From JACPFV01 sp035526825 (lineage in GTDB: Bacteria > Pseudomonadota > Gammaproteobacteria > Nevskiales > Nevskiaceae), in assembly GCA_035526825.1 (NCBI GenBank), contig DATLBT010000070.1, forward strand, positions 11,831-75,830: a stretch of DNA of 64,000 bases. The letters run 5' to 3'. This document shows positions 54,875 through 63,151 of this stretch, piece by piece. Position numbers and translations under genes: made by a program. Each line of letters opens with the position of its first letter. The stretch's first letter is position 1. The notes beneath the pieces were generated by a model that was given only the letters and a program-made list of their open reading frames with translations, made no database searches and had not been told where the DNA came from.

Positions 54875-56908
54875 ATGTCGCGCCAAATCTTCGTCACCAA
54901 TGCCCTGCCCTATGCCAACGGCCCGATCCATATCGGCCACCTGGTGGGCTACATACAGGCCGACATCTGGGTGCGCTTCCAGCGCAGTTGCGAAAACACC
55001 GTCCACTATGTCTGCGCCGACGATGCGCATGGCACGCCGATCATGCTGGCGGCCGAGAAGGCCGGGGTCGCCCCCGAGAACTTCATCGAGGCGGTGAAGC
55101 AGGAGCACGCGCGCGACTTTGCCGCGTTCCACGTCGCCTTCGACAACTATTATTCCACGCACTCGCCGGAGAACCGCGAGCTGTCGGAGCTGTTCTACTC
55201 GCGGCTCGACGCGGCCGGCAATATCGCGGCGCGCTCGGTCGAGCAGTTCTTCGACCCGGTCAAGAACATGTTCCTGCCGGACCGCTACATCAAGGGCGAG
55301 TGCCCCAAGTGCGGCGCCAAGGACCAATATGGCGACTCCTGCGAAAACTGCGCGGCGACCTATGCGCCGACCGAGCTGAAGAACCCGTACTCGGTGGTCT
55401 CGGGCGCACCGCCGGTTCGCAAGGCGAGCGAGCACTACTTCTTCACGCTGGCGCCATTCGCGGAGTTCCTGCGCGGCTGGATCTCATCCGCCAAGCTCAA
55501 CGAGGGCATCAAGAACAAGCTGCGCGAGTGGCTCGACGCCGGCCTCAAGGATTGGGACATCTCCCGCGACGCGCCGTATTTCGGCTTCGAGATCCCCGGC
55601 AAGCCCGGCAAGTATTTCTATGTGTGGCTCGATGCCCCGATCGGCTATTTCGCGAGCTTTGCCAACTTCTGCAAGCGTTCGGGCGTGGACTACGACAGCT
55701 TCCTGAAGCCGGGATCGAAGGCCGAGATGTGGCACTTCATCGGCAAGGACATCATCAATTTCCACGGCCTGTTCTGGCCGGCGATGCTGCAGGGCGCCGG
55801 CTTCCGCGTGCCGACCGCGCTCAACGTCAACGGTTACCTGACCGTGAACGGCGCGAAGATGTCCAAGAGCCGCGGCACCTTCATCCGAGCCGAGACCTGG
55901 GCACGGCACCTCAACGTCGAGTACCTGCGTTACTACTTCGCGACCAAGCTGACCGACGCGCCGGAAGACCTGGATCTTTCGCTCGACGACTTCGTCGCGC
56001 GCATCAACTCGGACCTCGTCGGCAAGTACGTCAACATCGCGAGCCGCTGTGCGCCGTTTCTGAGCAATACCTTCGGCGGCAAGCTGATTCGCGCGGGCGA
56101 CACCGGTTACGCGCTGGGCCAGGCGGTGGGCAAGGCCTACGACGGGCGCAACTACTCGGAAGCGATCCGGCTCATCACCAAGCTTGCGGACGAGATCAAC
56201 GCGTTCGTCGACCAGAAGAAGCCGTGGGTGCTCGCCAAGGATCCTTCGAGGGCTGCGGAGCTGCACGACGCATGCTCACGCGCGCTGCACGGCTTCTGGA
56301 CGCTGTCGATCCTGCTCGCACCGATCCTGCCGGCCACCGCATCGCGCGTGGCGCGCGAGTTGTTTGGGTTGGACCGGGACTTCCAGTGGAGCGACTTGCG
56401 CGAGCTACCCACGCAGATCCAGCCGTACAAGCATTTGCTGACCCGCGTCGAGGCGGCCAAGGTGGTCGCGGTCGTTGAGGAATCGAAAGAGGATATGAAG
56501 GCGATGAGTACTGCAAACGCAAGCGCAAACGCAAACGCACCCTCACCCCGGCCCTCTCCCGCTGAAGCGGGAGAGGGAGAAAAGATCTCGATCGACGAAT
56601 TCAACAAGGTCGAGCTGCGCATTGCGCGGATCGAGAATGCGGAGGGAGTGGAAGGTGCGGACAAGCTGCTCAAGCTCACGCTTGACGTTGGCGACCTTGG
56701 CAAGCGCCAGGTGTTCGCGGGCATCAAGTCGACGTACGCGCCGGAAGCGCTGATCGGCCGCCTGACCGTGGTCGTTGCGAACCTCGCGCCGCGCAAGATG
56801 CGCTTCGGCATGTCCGAAGGCATGGTGCTGGCCGCGAGCCATGGGGACGGCAAGCCGTTCCTGCTGTCGCCGGACTCGGGCGCCGAGCCCGGCATGCGGG
56901 TGAAGTAG
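54875..56908 (+). CDS. metG: methionyl-tRNA synthetase with C-terminal tRNA-binding domain
   Basis: The 677-residue enzyme charges tRNA-Met. ATG 54875 (SRQIFVTNALPYANG) is preferred; an ATG three codons earlier is possible. It has the class I HIGH motif (HIGH near 21), a zinc knuckle region with CPKCGAKDQYGDSCENC, AKMSKSRGT (KMSKS loop) and a C-terminal EMAP/Trbp111-type tRNA-binding domain (about 570-677, FNKVELRIARI). The linker before that domain (about 545-568) is abnormal: an alanine/asparagine repeat followed by SPRPSPAEAGEGE, encoded by a hexamer tandem repeat and an invading palindrome. Catalytic parts are intact. Confidence 0.96.
   Translation: MSRQIFVTNALPYANGPIHIGHLVGYIQADIWVRFQRSCENTVHYVCADDAHGTPIMLAAEKAGVAPENFIEAVKQEHARDFAAFHVAFDNYYSTHSPENRELSELFYSRLDAAGNIAARSVEQFFDPVKNMFLPDRYIKGECPKCGAKDQYGDSCENCAATYAPTELKNPYSVVSGAPPVRKASEHYFFTLAPFAEFLRGWISSAKLNEGIKNKLREWLDAGLKDWDISRDAPYFGFEIPGKPGKYFYVWLDAPIGYFASFANFCKRSGVDYDSFLKPGSKAEMWHFIGKDIINFHGLFWPAMLQGAGFRVPTALNVNGYLTVNGAKMSKSRGTFIRAETWARHLNVEYLRYYFATKLTDAPEDLDLSLDDFVARINSDLVGKYVNIASRCAPFLSNTFGGKLIRAGDTGYALGQAVGKAYDGRNYSEAIRLITKLADEINAFVDQKKPWVLAKDPSRAAELHDACSRALHGFWTLSILLAPILPATASRVARELFGLDRDFQWSDLRELPTQIQPYKHLLTRVEAAKVVAVVEESKEDMKAMSTANASANANAPSPRPSPAEAGEGEKISIDEFNKVELRIARIENAEGVEGADKLLKLTLDVGDLGKRQVFAGIKSTYAPEALIGRLTVVVANLAPRKMRFGMSEGMVLAASHGDGKPFLLSPDSGAEPGMRVK
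56552..56577. repeat. palindromic repeat inside the metG linker, next to a hexamer tandem repeat
   Basis: CCCTCTCCCGC and GCGGGAGAGGG are perfect 11-base arms around TGAA. The element is read in frame as part of the metG linker. Directly upstream (about 56513-56538) GCAAAC/GCAAGC units are repeated four times. Confidence 0.8.
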
Positions 56909-56916
56909 GGCGGCCC

Positions 56917-57264
56917 ATGGCCGCCATCGGTTTGCCGCCCGTCGCTTTCGTCGACGAGCCCAACTGCATCGGCTGCGCGCGCTGCCTGCCGGTATGCCCC
57001 ACCGACGCCATCGTCGGGGCGTTCGGCACCTTGCACACCGTGATCGCCGCGGACTGCACCGGCTGCGAGAAATGCCTGCCGGTGTGCCCGACCGATTGCA
57101 TCACGCTGCGCCCGCGCGAGAACGAGGCAGCGAAACCTGCAGCCCTCGCCGCGCGCTGGCGCGAGCGCGTGCAGCGTCGCAAGGCGCGACTCGCCTTTGC
57201 CGCTCGCGAGGCGGCCGAGGAGCGCCGCCGCCAGCGTGAAGCGTTGCGCAAGCGCCCGCAGTGA
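56917..57264 (+). CDS. RnfB-like two-cluster ferredoxin
   Basis: The 115-residue protein has two complete CxxCxxCxxxCP motifs (CIGCARCLPVCP near 18 and CTGCEKCLPVCP near 48) for two [4Fe-4S] clusters, followed by a basic helical tail rich in Arg and Glu. It resembles the ferredoxin domain of RnfB/RsxB, without the membrane anchor, and such genes are often linked to nth. Its stop overlaps the nth GTG start by four bases. A role in electron supply for iron-sulfur repair or maturation is an inference from this pairing. Confidence 0.85.
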   Translation: MAAIGLPPVAFVDEPNCIGCARCLPVCPTDAIVGAFGTLHTVIAADCTGCEKCLPVCPTDCITLRPRENEAAKPAALAARWRERVQRRKARLAFAAREAAEERRRQREALRKRPQ

Positions 57265-57929
57265 ACGCCGCGAAACGCGCGGCCATCTTCGGGCGCCTGC
57301 GCGCAGCCAATCCGGCGCCGACGACCGAGCTGACCTACCGCACCCCGTTCGAGCTGCTCGTCAGCGTAGTGCTGTCGGCGCAGGCGACGGATGTCTCCGT
57401 GAACAAGGCCACTGCGAAGCTGTTCCCGGTCGCAAACACGCCGCGGGCACTGGTCAAGCTGGGCGAGAAGGGTCTCGCTGGCTATATCAAGGCAATCGGC
57501 CTGTTCAATACCAAGGCCAAAAACGTGATCGCTCTGTCGCAGCAATTGCTCGAGCGGCACGGCGGCGAAGTGCCGCGCAACCGCGAAGCACTCGAGGCGC
57601 TCCCCGGCGTCGGCCGCAAGACCGCGAACGTCGTGCTCAATACGGCGTTCGGTGAGCCGACCATCGCGGTGGACACGCACATCTTCCGGGTCGCCAATCG
57701 CACCGGGCTCGCGAAGGGCGCAAACGTGCGCGTCGTCGAGGACGGGCTGGTACGCACGACGCCGGCGGAGTTTGCGAAGGACGCGCACCATTGGCTGATC
57801 TTGCACGGGCGCTACGTATGCAAAGCGCGACTGCCCGAATGCCCGCGCTGCCTGATCCGCGACCTGTGCGAGTATCGCGACAAGACCAAGGCCATAATCG
57901 TTGCGAAGAAATCCGGGGGTCCACCATGA
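57261..57929 (+). CDS. nth: endonuclease III (DNA glycosylase/AP lyase)
   Basis: The 222-residue base-excision-repair enzyme removes oxidised pyrimidines. GTG 57261 overlaps the ferredoxin stop. The helix-hairpin-helix LPGVGRKTANVVLNTAF carries the catalytic Lys, AVDTHIFRVANR the catalytic Asp, and CKARLPECPRCLIRDLC gives the C-x6-C-x2-C-x5-C iron-sulfur cluster. Length is normal for the family (about 210-220). The stop overlaps the next gene in ATGA. Confidence 0.97.
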   Translation: MNAAKRAAIFGRLRAANPAPTTELTYRTPFELLVSVVLSAQATDVSVNKATAKLFPVANTPRALVKLGEKGLAGYIKAIGLFNTKAKNVIALSQQLLERHGGEVPRNREALEALPGVGRKTANVVLNTAFGEPTIAVDTHIFRVANRTGLAKGANVRVVEDGLVRTTPAEFAKDAHHWLILHGRYVCKARLPECPRCLIRDLCEYRDKTKAIIVAKKSGGPP

Positions 57930-58378
57930 AGTACGCCCTGCTCCTTGTGCCGTTGCTCGCCGGCTGCGCCAACACGCCGATCCCGGCCGAAACGGGCTCT
58001 TTCGACTGGCTTACCGGCTGCTGGCGGCTGGAGCGCGAGGACGGCTTCGTCGAGGAAGCCTGGCTGCCGGTCGTCGCCGGCAGCTCGCTCGGTGTCGGCC
58101 GCGAGATACGCGGCGGCAAGATGGTGTCGCACGAGTTCATGCGCATCGAGCTGCGTGGCAAGGCGCTGGTGTTCACCGCTTACCCGTCCGGCCAGGCGCC
58201 GGTCGAATTCGGCATCATCGAGCACGCCCCGGGCGTGCTGGTGTTCGCCAATTCCGCGCATGATTTCCCGACGCGCATCGAGTACCGCTACGGCGACCTC
58301 AACACCCTCAACGCCCGCATCAGCGGCAAGGATCGCGTCATGGACTACCCGATGCAGCGCGCTACCTGCGACATCTGA
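57926..58378 (+). CDS. DUF6265-type lipoprotein
   Basis: The 150-residue protein starts at ATG 57926, overlapping the nth stop, with a short signal and lipobox (PLLAGC, Cys14). FDWLTGCWRLERE, VEEAWLPVVAG, GREIRGGKMVSHEFMRI and NSAHDFPTRIEYR match the DUF6265 pattern, a small beta-barrel-like domain of unknown function. It ends the metG-ferredoxin-nth gene string and is followed by a REP-like palindrome. Confidence 0.8.
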   Translation: MKYALLLVPLLAGCANTPIPAETGSFDWLTGCWRLEREDGFVEEAWLPVVAGSSLGVGREIRGGKMVSHEFMRIELRGKALVFTAYPSGQAPVEFGIIEHAPGVLVFANSAHDFPTRIEYRYGDLNTLNARISGKDRVMDYPMQRATCDI

Positions 58379-58388
58379 GATGTTCTTT

Positions 58389-58466
58389 TGTGGGAGGGCC
58401 CCTGGGCCCGATGTCGGTGGCACGACATCGGGGCCAGGGCCCCTCCCACATAAGGCCCCTCCCACA
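58389..58466. repeat. REP-like palindrome, copy 2, with an extra half-unit
   Basis: Bases 58389-58450 repeat the 62-base element at 49639 with two differences. A further 3' half (AGGCCCCTCCCACA, 58453-58466) follows directly, as if part of another copy were attached. The pair of arms would form a stable hairpin after the DUF6265 gene. Confidence 0.85.
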
Positions 58467-58486
58467 AAAATCCACCACAAGGCCGC

Positions 58487-58492
58487 TAGAAT
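58487..58492 (+). promoter_or_regulatory. possible -10 element of the acyl-CoA dehydrogenase gene
   Basis: TAGAAT lies 30 bases upstream of ATG 58523, just after the palindromic repeat. Its spacing suits a start near 58499. Confidence 0.4.
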
Positions 58493-58522
58493 CTCCGCCC
58501 CGATCCGCATCACGAGCACGCG

Positions 58523-59662
58523 ATGACCGACGCCTCCGAGCTGCAGTTGTTCCGCGACAACGTCAGGCGCTTCTTTGCGGACAACGTCGAACCGGCCTAT
58601 GAGAAGTGGGAGCACGGCGGGATCATTCCGCTGGATTTCTACAGGAAGATGGGCGAGCAGGGCTTGCTGTGCCTGGACGTGCCTGAAGCGTACGGCGGCG
58701 TCGGCGCGCCGTTCGAGTTCTGCTGCATCGTCGTGGAGGAGGCGGCGCGCATGGGCTTCCTCGCGCTGGCCTCGAACCTCACGGTGCACTCCGACATCGT
58801 CGCGCCGTACATCCTCCACCTCGGCACCGAAGAGCAAAAGAAAAAGTACCTGCCGCGCCTGGCCTCCGGCGAGTGCATCGGCGCCATCGCGATGACCGAG
58901 CCTGCCGCGGGCTCCGACCTTCAGGGCATCAAGACCACTGCCATCGCCGAGGGCGACGACTTCCTGGTCAGCGGCTCGAAGACCTTCATCACCAACGGCC
59001 AGAACGCCGGCGTTGTGATCACTGCCGTCAAGACCGATCCCAAGGCCGGCGCCAAGGGCACCACGCTGTTCTGCATCGACGGTGACGCACGAGGCTTCAA
59101 GCGCGGCCGCAACCTCGACAAGGCCGGGTTGCAGTCAGCCGACACCTCCGAACTGTTTTTCGACAACGTCCGCGTCAGCAAGACCGCGATCCTCGGTCGG
59201 CTCGGTGGCGGCTTCGGTCACCTGATCGACGAGCTGCCGCGTGAACGCCTGGTGCTCGCGGCCTCGGCGGTCGCGCATGCCGAAGGCGCGCTCCAGCGCA
59301 CCATCGAGTACACGATGACGCGCAAGGCGTTCGGTCAGCCCATCGCGAGCTTTCAGAACACGCGCTTCGAGCTGGCGCGCTGCAAGACCGACATCGAGGT
59401 GCATCGCGCGTTCCTCGACAAGTGCGCGGCGCAGTACGCACTGGGCAAGCTCGACGTGCCGACCGCGGCGATGGTCAAGCTGGCCACTACCGAGATGGAA
59501 GGCCGCGTCACCGACGCGTGCCTGCAGCTCTTCGGCGGCTACGGCTACATGGCCGAGTACCCGATCTCGCGCTACTGGGCCGATGCGCGCATCCAGCGCA
59601 TCTACGGCGGCACCTCGGAGATCATGAAAGAGGTCATCGCACGATCGCTGGTCGGGCGCTGA
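58523..59662 (+). CDS. acyl-CoA dehydrogenase
   Basis: The 379-residue FAD enzyme oxidises acyl-CoA to the 2-enoyl-CoA. IAMTEPAAGSDLQGIKTTA and TFITNGQNAGVV are the first FAD/substrate-binding signatures, REAFGQPI-like RKAFGQPIASFQNTRF marks the C-terminal helical domain, and the end IYGGTSEIMKEVIARSL is the second signature. The residue after IY is Gly, as in long-chain/isovaleryl-like groups, not the Glu of medium-chain enzymes, so the catalytic base is probably elsewhere. No other beta-oxidation gene is adjacent. Confidence 0.92.
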   Translation: MTDASELQLFRDNVRRFFADNVEPAYEKWEHGGIIPLDFYRKMGEQGLLCLDVPEAYGGVGAPFEFCCIVVEEAARMGFLALASNLTVHSDIVAPYILHLGTEEQKKKYLPRLASGECIGAIAMTEPAAGSDLQGIKTTAIAEGDDFLVSGSKTFITNGQNAGVVITAVKTDPKAGAKGTTLFCIDGDARGFKRGRNLDKAGLQSADTSELFFDNVRVSKTAILGRLGGGFGHLIDELPRERLVLAASAVAHAEGALQRTIEYTMTRKAFGQPIASFQNTRFELARCKTDIEVHRAFLDKCAAQYALGKLDVPTAAMVKLATTEMEGRVTDACLQLFGGYGYMAEYPISRYWADARIQRIYGGTSEIMKEVIARSLVGR

Positions 59663-59671
59663 CTTTTCCGT

Positions 59672-60313
59672 TCAGCGCGTCGGCCCGAATGCCACGTTGA
59701 CCGCGACCCCGTGGAAATCGCGCAGGTCGTTGTCGTTTTTGAACATCAGGATCTCGAAGCCCGCCGGCGCCCCATTCGCGAAGCGCGAGTTCCAGCCGAA
59801 TTCGTAGCGCCCGCCAGTGTCGTCGCCGTAGACGCCCCCGTTGACGCCGGACCGGTCGTAGTCGACATGCGACAGGCCGCCCGCCACGAAGAAGCCTGAG
59901 CGGCCGAGCATCATGCCGCCGAGCAGGGATCGCTCGTCGACGCCGGAGTCGCCCCCGAATGGGCCGTCGCACGCGTAGGCGCCGTCCCGGTCCTCGTAGC
60001 TCATTTCGGCGATTTCACCGCGCACGAACGCACGCCCGCCCAGCGTCAGGGCTGCTTGCGATCCCGCGCAGTTCTGGTCGGCGCCGTCGACGTGCGCGAC
60101 ATTCATGCCGAGGCTGACGGTCATCGGACCCGGCCCTGCGCGCTCGCGGCGGCGACGCTCGCGCTGGCGCAACTCGCGTTCATCCTCGCGCAGCGCCTGG
60201 CGCTTCTCGCGGATCTCCTCGCGAAGCTCGCGAGTTTCGTTCCGCGACTCATCGGCGTGCAGCGGAAACGTGGCCCCGAGCAACGCGGCAAGCAAGATAA
60301 CGTGGAAACGCAT
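59672..60313 (-). CDS. secreted protein with charged coiled coil and beta-barrel-like domain, unknown function
   Basis: ATG 60313 has GGGAG five bases upstream and gives 213 residues; a GTG two codons earlier is less well placed. A signal peptide (to PLHADE) is followed by a highly charged helix (about 20-58, alternating Arg/Glu) and then about 150 residues rich in Gly, aromatic and beta-like alternation, ending VAVNVAFGPTR. This suggests a small outer-membrane or periplasmic beta-structure with a coiled-coil handle. I do not recognise a named family. It is convergent with the acyl-CoA dehydrogenase (9 bases apart). Confidence 0.7.
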   Translation of the reverse strand: MRFHVILLAALLGATFPLHADESRNETRELREEIREKRQALREDERELRQRERRRRERAGPGPMTVSLGMNVAHVDGADQNCAGSQAALTLGGRAFVRGEIAEMSYEDRDGAYACDGPFGGDSGVDERSLLGGMMLGRSGFFVAGGLSHVDYDRSGVNGGVYGDDTGGRYEFGWNSRFANGAPAGFEILMFKNDNDLRDFHGVAVNVAFGPTR

Positions 60314-60385
60314 GGACACTCCCTGTTTTTTGGTGTGCGCGCAGGTTGACGGCCCAGTCAGGTCGGGGCAATTACGCGGGACGTA

Positions 60386-61255
60386 TTACCCGCGAACGAA
60401 CTCGAACCGGCACAGCTCCGCGGGCTTGCCGGCGTCATCCGGGTCGGTGAGCAGCCAGCCCGCCTTGCCGCCTTCGTCGAGCGCCACGCCCTCGACCTTG
60501 CGCTTGCAGGGCTGGCCATACGCCTCCAGCAGCGGCGCCCAGCGGGCGCCAGCGGCCTCGACGATGCCCACCGCGCATCCGGCGATTTCGCCGTCAGCGA
60601 TCGCGTCTGCGGTGCGCTCGGCCACGGCCAGGTAGAGCGCACGGCCCGGCGCCAGCGCGACCGCATCGGTGAAAGTCAGCTTCACGCCCTCAACCTCGCC
60701 GAGGTCGACGGCTTGCGACTGGAGCAGCCCCGGCGCTTCGCCCGCCAGCACGCCGATCGGGAAGTCGAGGATGAAGTTGCCGCCCGCGGCGGTCCCCATG
60801 CCGACGCCACGGTTGAACAGGCGCAAGCGCGCGCCATCCGGCACCGCGCCTTCGACGTTGGCGGTGCGGCCGACGGCGCGCGTCACCGCTCCGAACAGCG
60901 GCAGCGCGTTGAGCAGCACGGCCTCGCGCGTGGCGAGGTCGACGCGCGCCATGGTGGAGCGATTGGGCCGCGAGCCGGAGCCGAGGATCCAGGCGCGGCC
61001 CTCGTGCATGAAGGCCGACTCGAAATCCGGCTTCTCCGACTTGGGCAGCGCGTCGCCGCCGCCGCGCAGTTTCAGCAACTCGATCTGCCGGGCGATCGGG
61101 TCGATCCAGATCGCGGCGTAGGCGTCGTCCTGGATTGCCAACAGGCGACGGCCGATGCGCAGCAGGCCCGATCCGGCGCGTACGCCGGGGATCGCGCGGG
61201 AGGCAGTGATGCGCGGCTTCCAGGCGGTGTCGCGAACCGAAACAATGGCGCCCAT
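60386..61255 (-). CDS. conserved protein of unknown function, possible beta-propeller (DUF6929-like)
   Basis: The 289-residue protein lacks a signal peptide or membrane helix. It has repeated short beta segments (LLRIGRRLLAIQDDAYAAIW, RAWILGSGSRPNRS, ALYLAVAERTADA, KVEGVALDEGGKAGWLLTD), suggesting a small propeller-like fold, and resembles what I recall of DUF6929 proteins. Function is unknown. It lies 8 bases downstream of the threonine ammonia-lyase gene on the same strand and is probably in its operon. Confidence 0.65.
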   Translation of the reverse strand: MGAIVSVRDTAWKPRITASRAIPGVRAGSGLLRIGRRLLAIQDDAYAAIWIDPIARQIELLKLRGGGDALPKSEKPDFESAFMHEGRAWILGSGSRPNRSTMARVDLATREAVLLNALPLFGAVTRAVGRTANVEGAVPDGARLRLFNRGVGMGTAAGGNFILDFPIGVLAGEAPGLLQSQAVDLGEVEGVKLTFTDAVALAPGRALYLAVAERTADAIADGEIAGCAVGIVEAAGARWAPLLEAYGQPCKRKVEGVALDEGGKAGWLLTDPDDAGKPAELCRFEFVRG

Positions 61256-61263
61256 GGGGCGCT

Positions 61264-62496
61264 CTACTCGACCTCGCCGAGGCCGCTGTGGACGCGGCGG
61301 ACTAGGTAGCCCGCGGCTTGCAGGTCGGCCACGATCTGGCGGCCGTGGGCCTCGTCCTGCGCCTCGATCATGATCTCGAGCGCCGTGCTCTTGGCGAGCC
61401 CGGTGGATAGGCGCTCGTGGTGCACCTGGATGATGTTGCCGCCGCTGTCGCCGACGCGACCGGCAACGCGCGCGAGGAAGCCCGGCGAGTCTTCCACGTC
61501 GATCGAGATGCTGAACAGGCGCTGCTCGTGCACCAGTTGGCGCATCAGCACGCTCGACAGCATGCGTGCGTCGATATTGCCGCCGCAGACCATCAAGCCG
61601 ACCTTGCGACCGGCGTACTTCGGTGGATCGGCGAGCAGTGCGGCGAGCCCGGTGGCGCCGGCGCCTTCCGCGACGACCTTCTCCACGTTCACCAGCATGC
61701 CGATGGCGCGCTCGATGTGCGCCTCCTCGACGCGCACCAGCTCGCTGGCGTACTCGCGGATCAACGGCAGCGTCTTCTGGCCGATGTATTTCACCGCGAT
61801 GCCCTCGGCGATCGTCGGGCCACCCTTCACCAGGGTCGGGTCACCCTGGATGGCCGCGTAGGCCGAGCAGTAGCCCGAGGTCTCGACGCCGATGAGCCGG
61901 ATGTCGGGCTTGACCGCGCGCGCGGCAACGGCGCTGCCGGAGAACAGCCCGCCGCCACCGATCGGGATGACCAAGGTGTCGAGCTCCGGCACGTCGGTGA
62001 GCATCTCCAGCGCAGCCGTGCCCTGCCCCGCCATCACCACGTAGTCGTCGAAGGGATGCACCATCGTCATGCCCTGCGTCAGCAGGTTCTTCTCGAGCCA
62101 ATCCTGCGATTCGCCCAGGTTGGCGCCGTTCAGCACCACCTCGGCGCCGAGCTCGCGGGTGTTGCGCACCTTGGTGAACGGCGTGTTCATCGGCATGACG
62201 ATGGTGCTGCGGATGCCCAGGCGCGTGGCGTGGTGCGCCACCGCCTGCGCATGGTTGCCGGCCGACATCGCGCACACGCCGGCGGCCTTCTCGGCCTCGG
62301 TCAGGCGCGCCAGCTTGTTGAGCGCGCCGCGCTCCTTGAATGAGGCGGTGAACTGGAAGTTGTCGAACTTCAGCCAGACTTCTGCGCCGGTGATCTTCGA
62401 CAGCACGCGCGACGGCGCGCACGGCGTGCGGACGATCTGCCCCTTCAACAGGCGGGCGGCGTCGCGAACGTGTTCCAGCGTGAGCGGTGCGGTCAT
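61264..62496 (-). CDS. ilvA: threonine ammonia-lyase, ACT-domain type
   Basis: The 410-residue fold-type II PLP enzyme deaminates threonine (and serine) to 2-oxobutyrate. ATG 62496 overlaps the upstream DUF4124 stop by four bases. The PLP lysine is Lys54 in TASFKERGALNKL, SAGNHAQAVAHHA and PIGGGGLFSGSAVAA are the cofactor-binding loops, and a single ACT domain follows from about residue 330 (FSISIDVEDSPGFLARV). Size and single ACT domain suit the roughly 400-residue group that includes catabolic TdcB-like and some biosynthetic enzymes; which role applies here is not decided. Confidence 0.92.
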   Translation of the reverse strand: MTAPLTLEHVRDAARLLKGQIVRTPCAPSRVLSKITGAEVWLKFDNFQFTASFKERGALNKLARLTEAEKAAGVCAMSAGNHAQAVAHHATRLGIRSTIVMPMNTPFTKVRNTRELGAEVVLNGANLGESQDWLEKNLLTQGMTMVHPFDDYVVMAGQGTAALEMLTDVPELDTLVIPIGGGGLFSGSAVAARAVKPDIRLIGVETSGYCSAYAAIQGDPTLVKGGPTIAEGIAVKYIGQKTLPLIREYASELVRVEEAHIERAIGMLVNVEKVVAEGAGATGLAALLADPPKYAGRKVGLMVCGGNIDARMLSSVLMRQLVHEQRLFSISIDVEDSPGFLARVAGRVGDSGGNIIQVHHERLSTGLAKSTALEIMIEAQDEAHGRQIVADLQAAGYLVRRVHSGLGEVE

Positions 62497-63020
62497 TTCT
62501 TCCTGGGGGCGTCCTTGCGCGCGGTCGTGGTGACGGCGCCATCCTTGAAGCTGACGGTGCGCTTGGCCTTGCCGTCCATGTAGGTCCAGGTCTGCTTTTC
62601 GGTGCCAAAGCTGTCGCCGGAGTCGATGCCGTCGGGCTCGCCGAGCGCCTGGCGCACCTCGTCTGGGGTCATGCCCTTGACCACCTTGCCGCGCACCTTG
62701 GCCTCTCGCACCAGGTCTTCGCGCTGGCGCTTCTGGCCGTGGGCCTTGAGCCATTCGGCGTCCCTGCGCTCGCGCTCGGCTAGGTCCCGCGCCTGGCGCG
62801 CATCGTAGGCGGCCGCGCGCTCCAGCAGCGCGCGTGGCGGCGGCTGCGCCACGATCAGCGCGGGCAGCTCGGCGCGTTGCGCCTGCGGCGAGCATGGCCG
62901 GTCGGTGTAGGTAATGACGCCTCTCTCATCGCATTTGTAGATCACATTGGCTGTGACCCGTGCTGAAACGCACACGGCCGCAGCCAACACCGCAACGCAC
63001 AACGAACGGCGCAGGATCAT
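62493..63020 (-). CDS. DUF4124-domain exported protein
   Basis: The 175-residue protein has a signal peptide (to about SARVTA) and an N-terminal DUF4124 segment (VIYKCDERGVITYTDRPCS), with paired cysteines that may form a disulfide. A charged helix (about 63-105) links to a C-terminal SmpA/OmlA-like strand-rich module (GMTPDEVRQALGEPDGI, QTWTYMDGKAKRTVSFKDG). Such proteins occur in the periplasm of gamma- and betaproteobacteria with unknown function. It is the first gene of the operon with ilvA. Confidence 0.85.
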   Translation of the reverse strand: MILRRSLCVAVLAAAVCVSARVTANVIYKCDERGVITYTDRPCSPQAQRAELPALIVAQPPPRALLERAAAYDARQARDLAERERRDAEWLKAHGQKRQREDLVREAKVRGKVVKGMTPDEVRQALGEPDGIDSGDSFGTEKQTWTYMDGKAKRTVSFKDGAVTTTARKDAPRKK

Positions 63021-63051
63021 GGGATTTCTCCTTGGTTTTTATTGTTTTTGT

Positions 63052-63065
63052 GGCCCGCGCGGGCC
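63052..63065. repeat. GC-rich palindrome in the DUF4124 leader
   Basis: GGCCCGCGCGGGCC is a perfect 14-base palindrome near the predicted start of the minus-strand transcript, 31 bases upstream of the DUF4124 ATG, followed on that strand by an A-rich stretch containing the AAGGAG ribosome site. Confidence 0.4.
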
Positions 63066-63074
63066 GCGGGCGCA

Positions 63075-63080
63075 ATTCTA
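63075..63080 (-). promoter_or_regulatory. possible -10 element of the DUF4124-ilvA operon
   Basis: On the minus strand the hexamer is TAGAAT, 54 bases upstream of the DUF4124 start. A start near 63068 would put the GC-rich palindrome at the 5' end of the leader. Confidence 0.4.
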
Positions 63081-63151
63081 GCCCCCCGCCGGGGCTGCGG
63101 TACAAACCGGGAATCCGGGGCCGCGAAGCCAGGCTGGCCGGCAGCGAATGC

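Noticed and set aside
63047..63068. GGCCCGCGCGGGCC palindrome next to T-rich sequence as a terminator
   Set aside because: On the plus strand the T-rich part precedes the stem, and on the minus strand the stem is followed by A residues, so neither orientation gives a stem followed by U residues. It lies in the leader of the DUF4124 gene.
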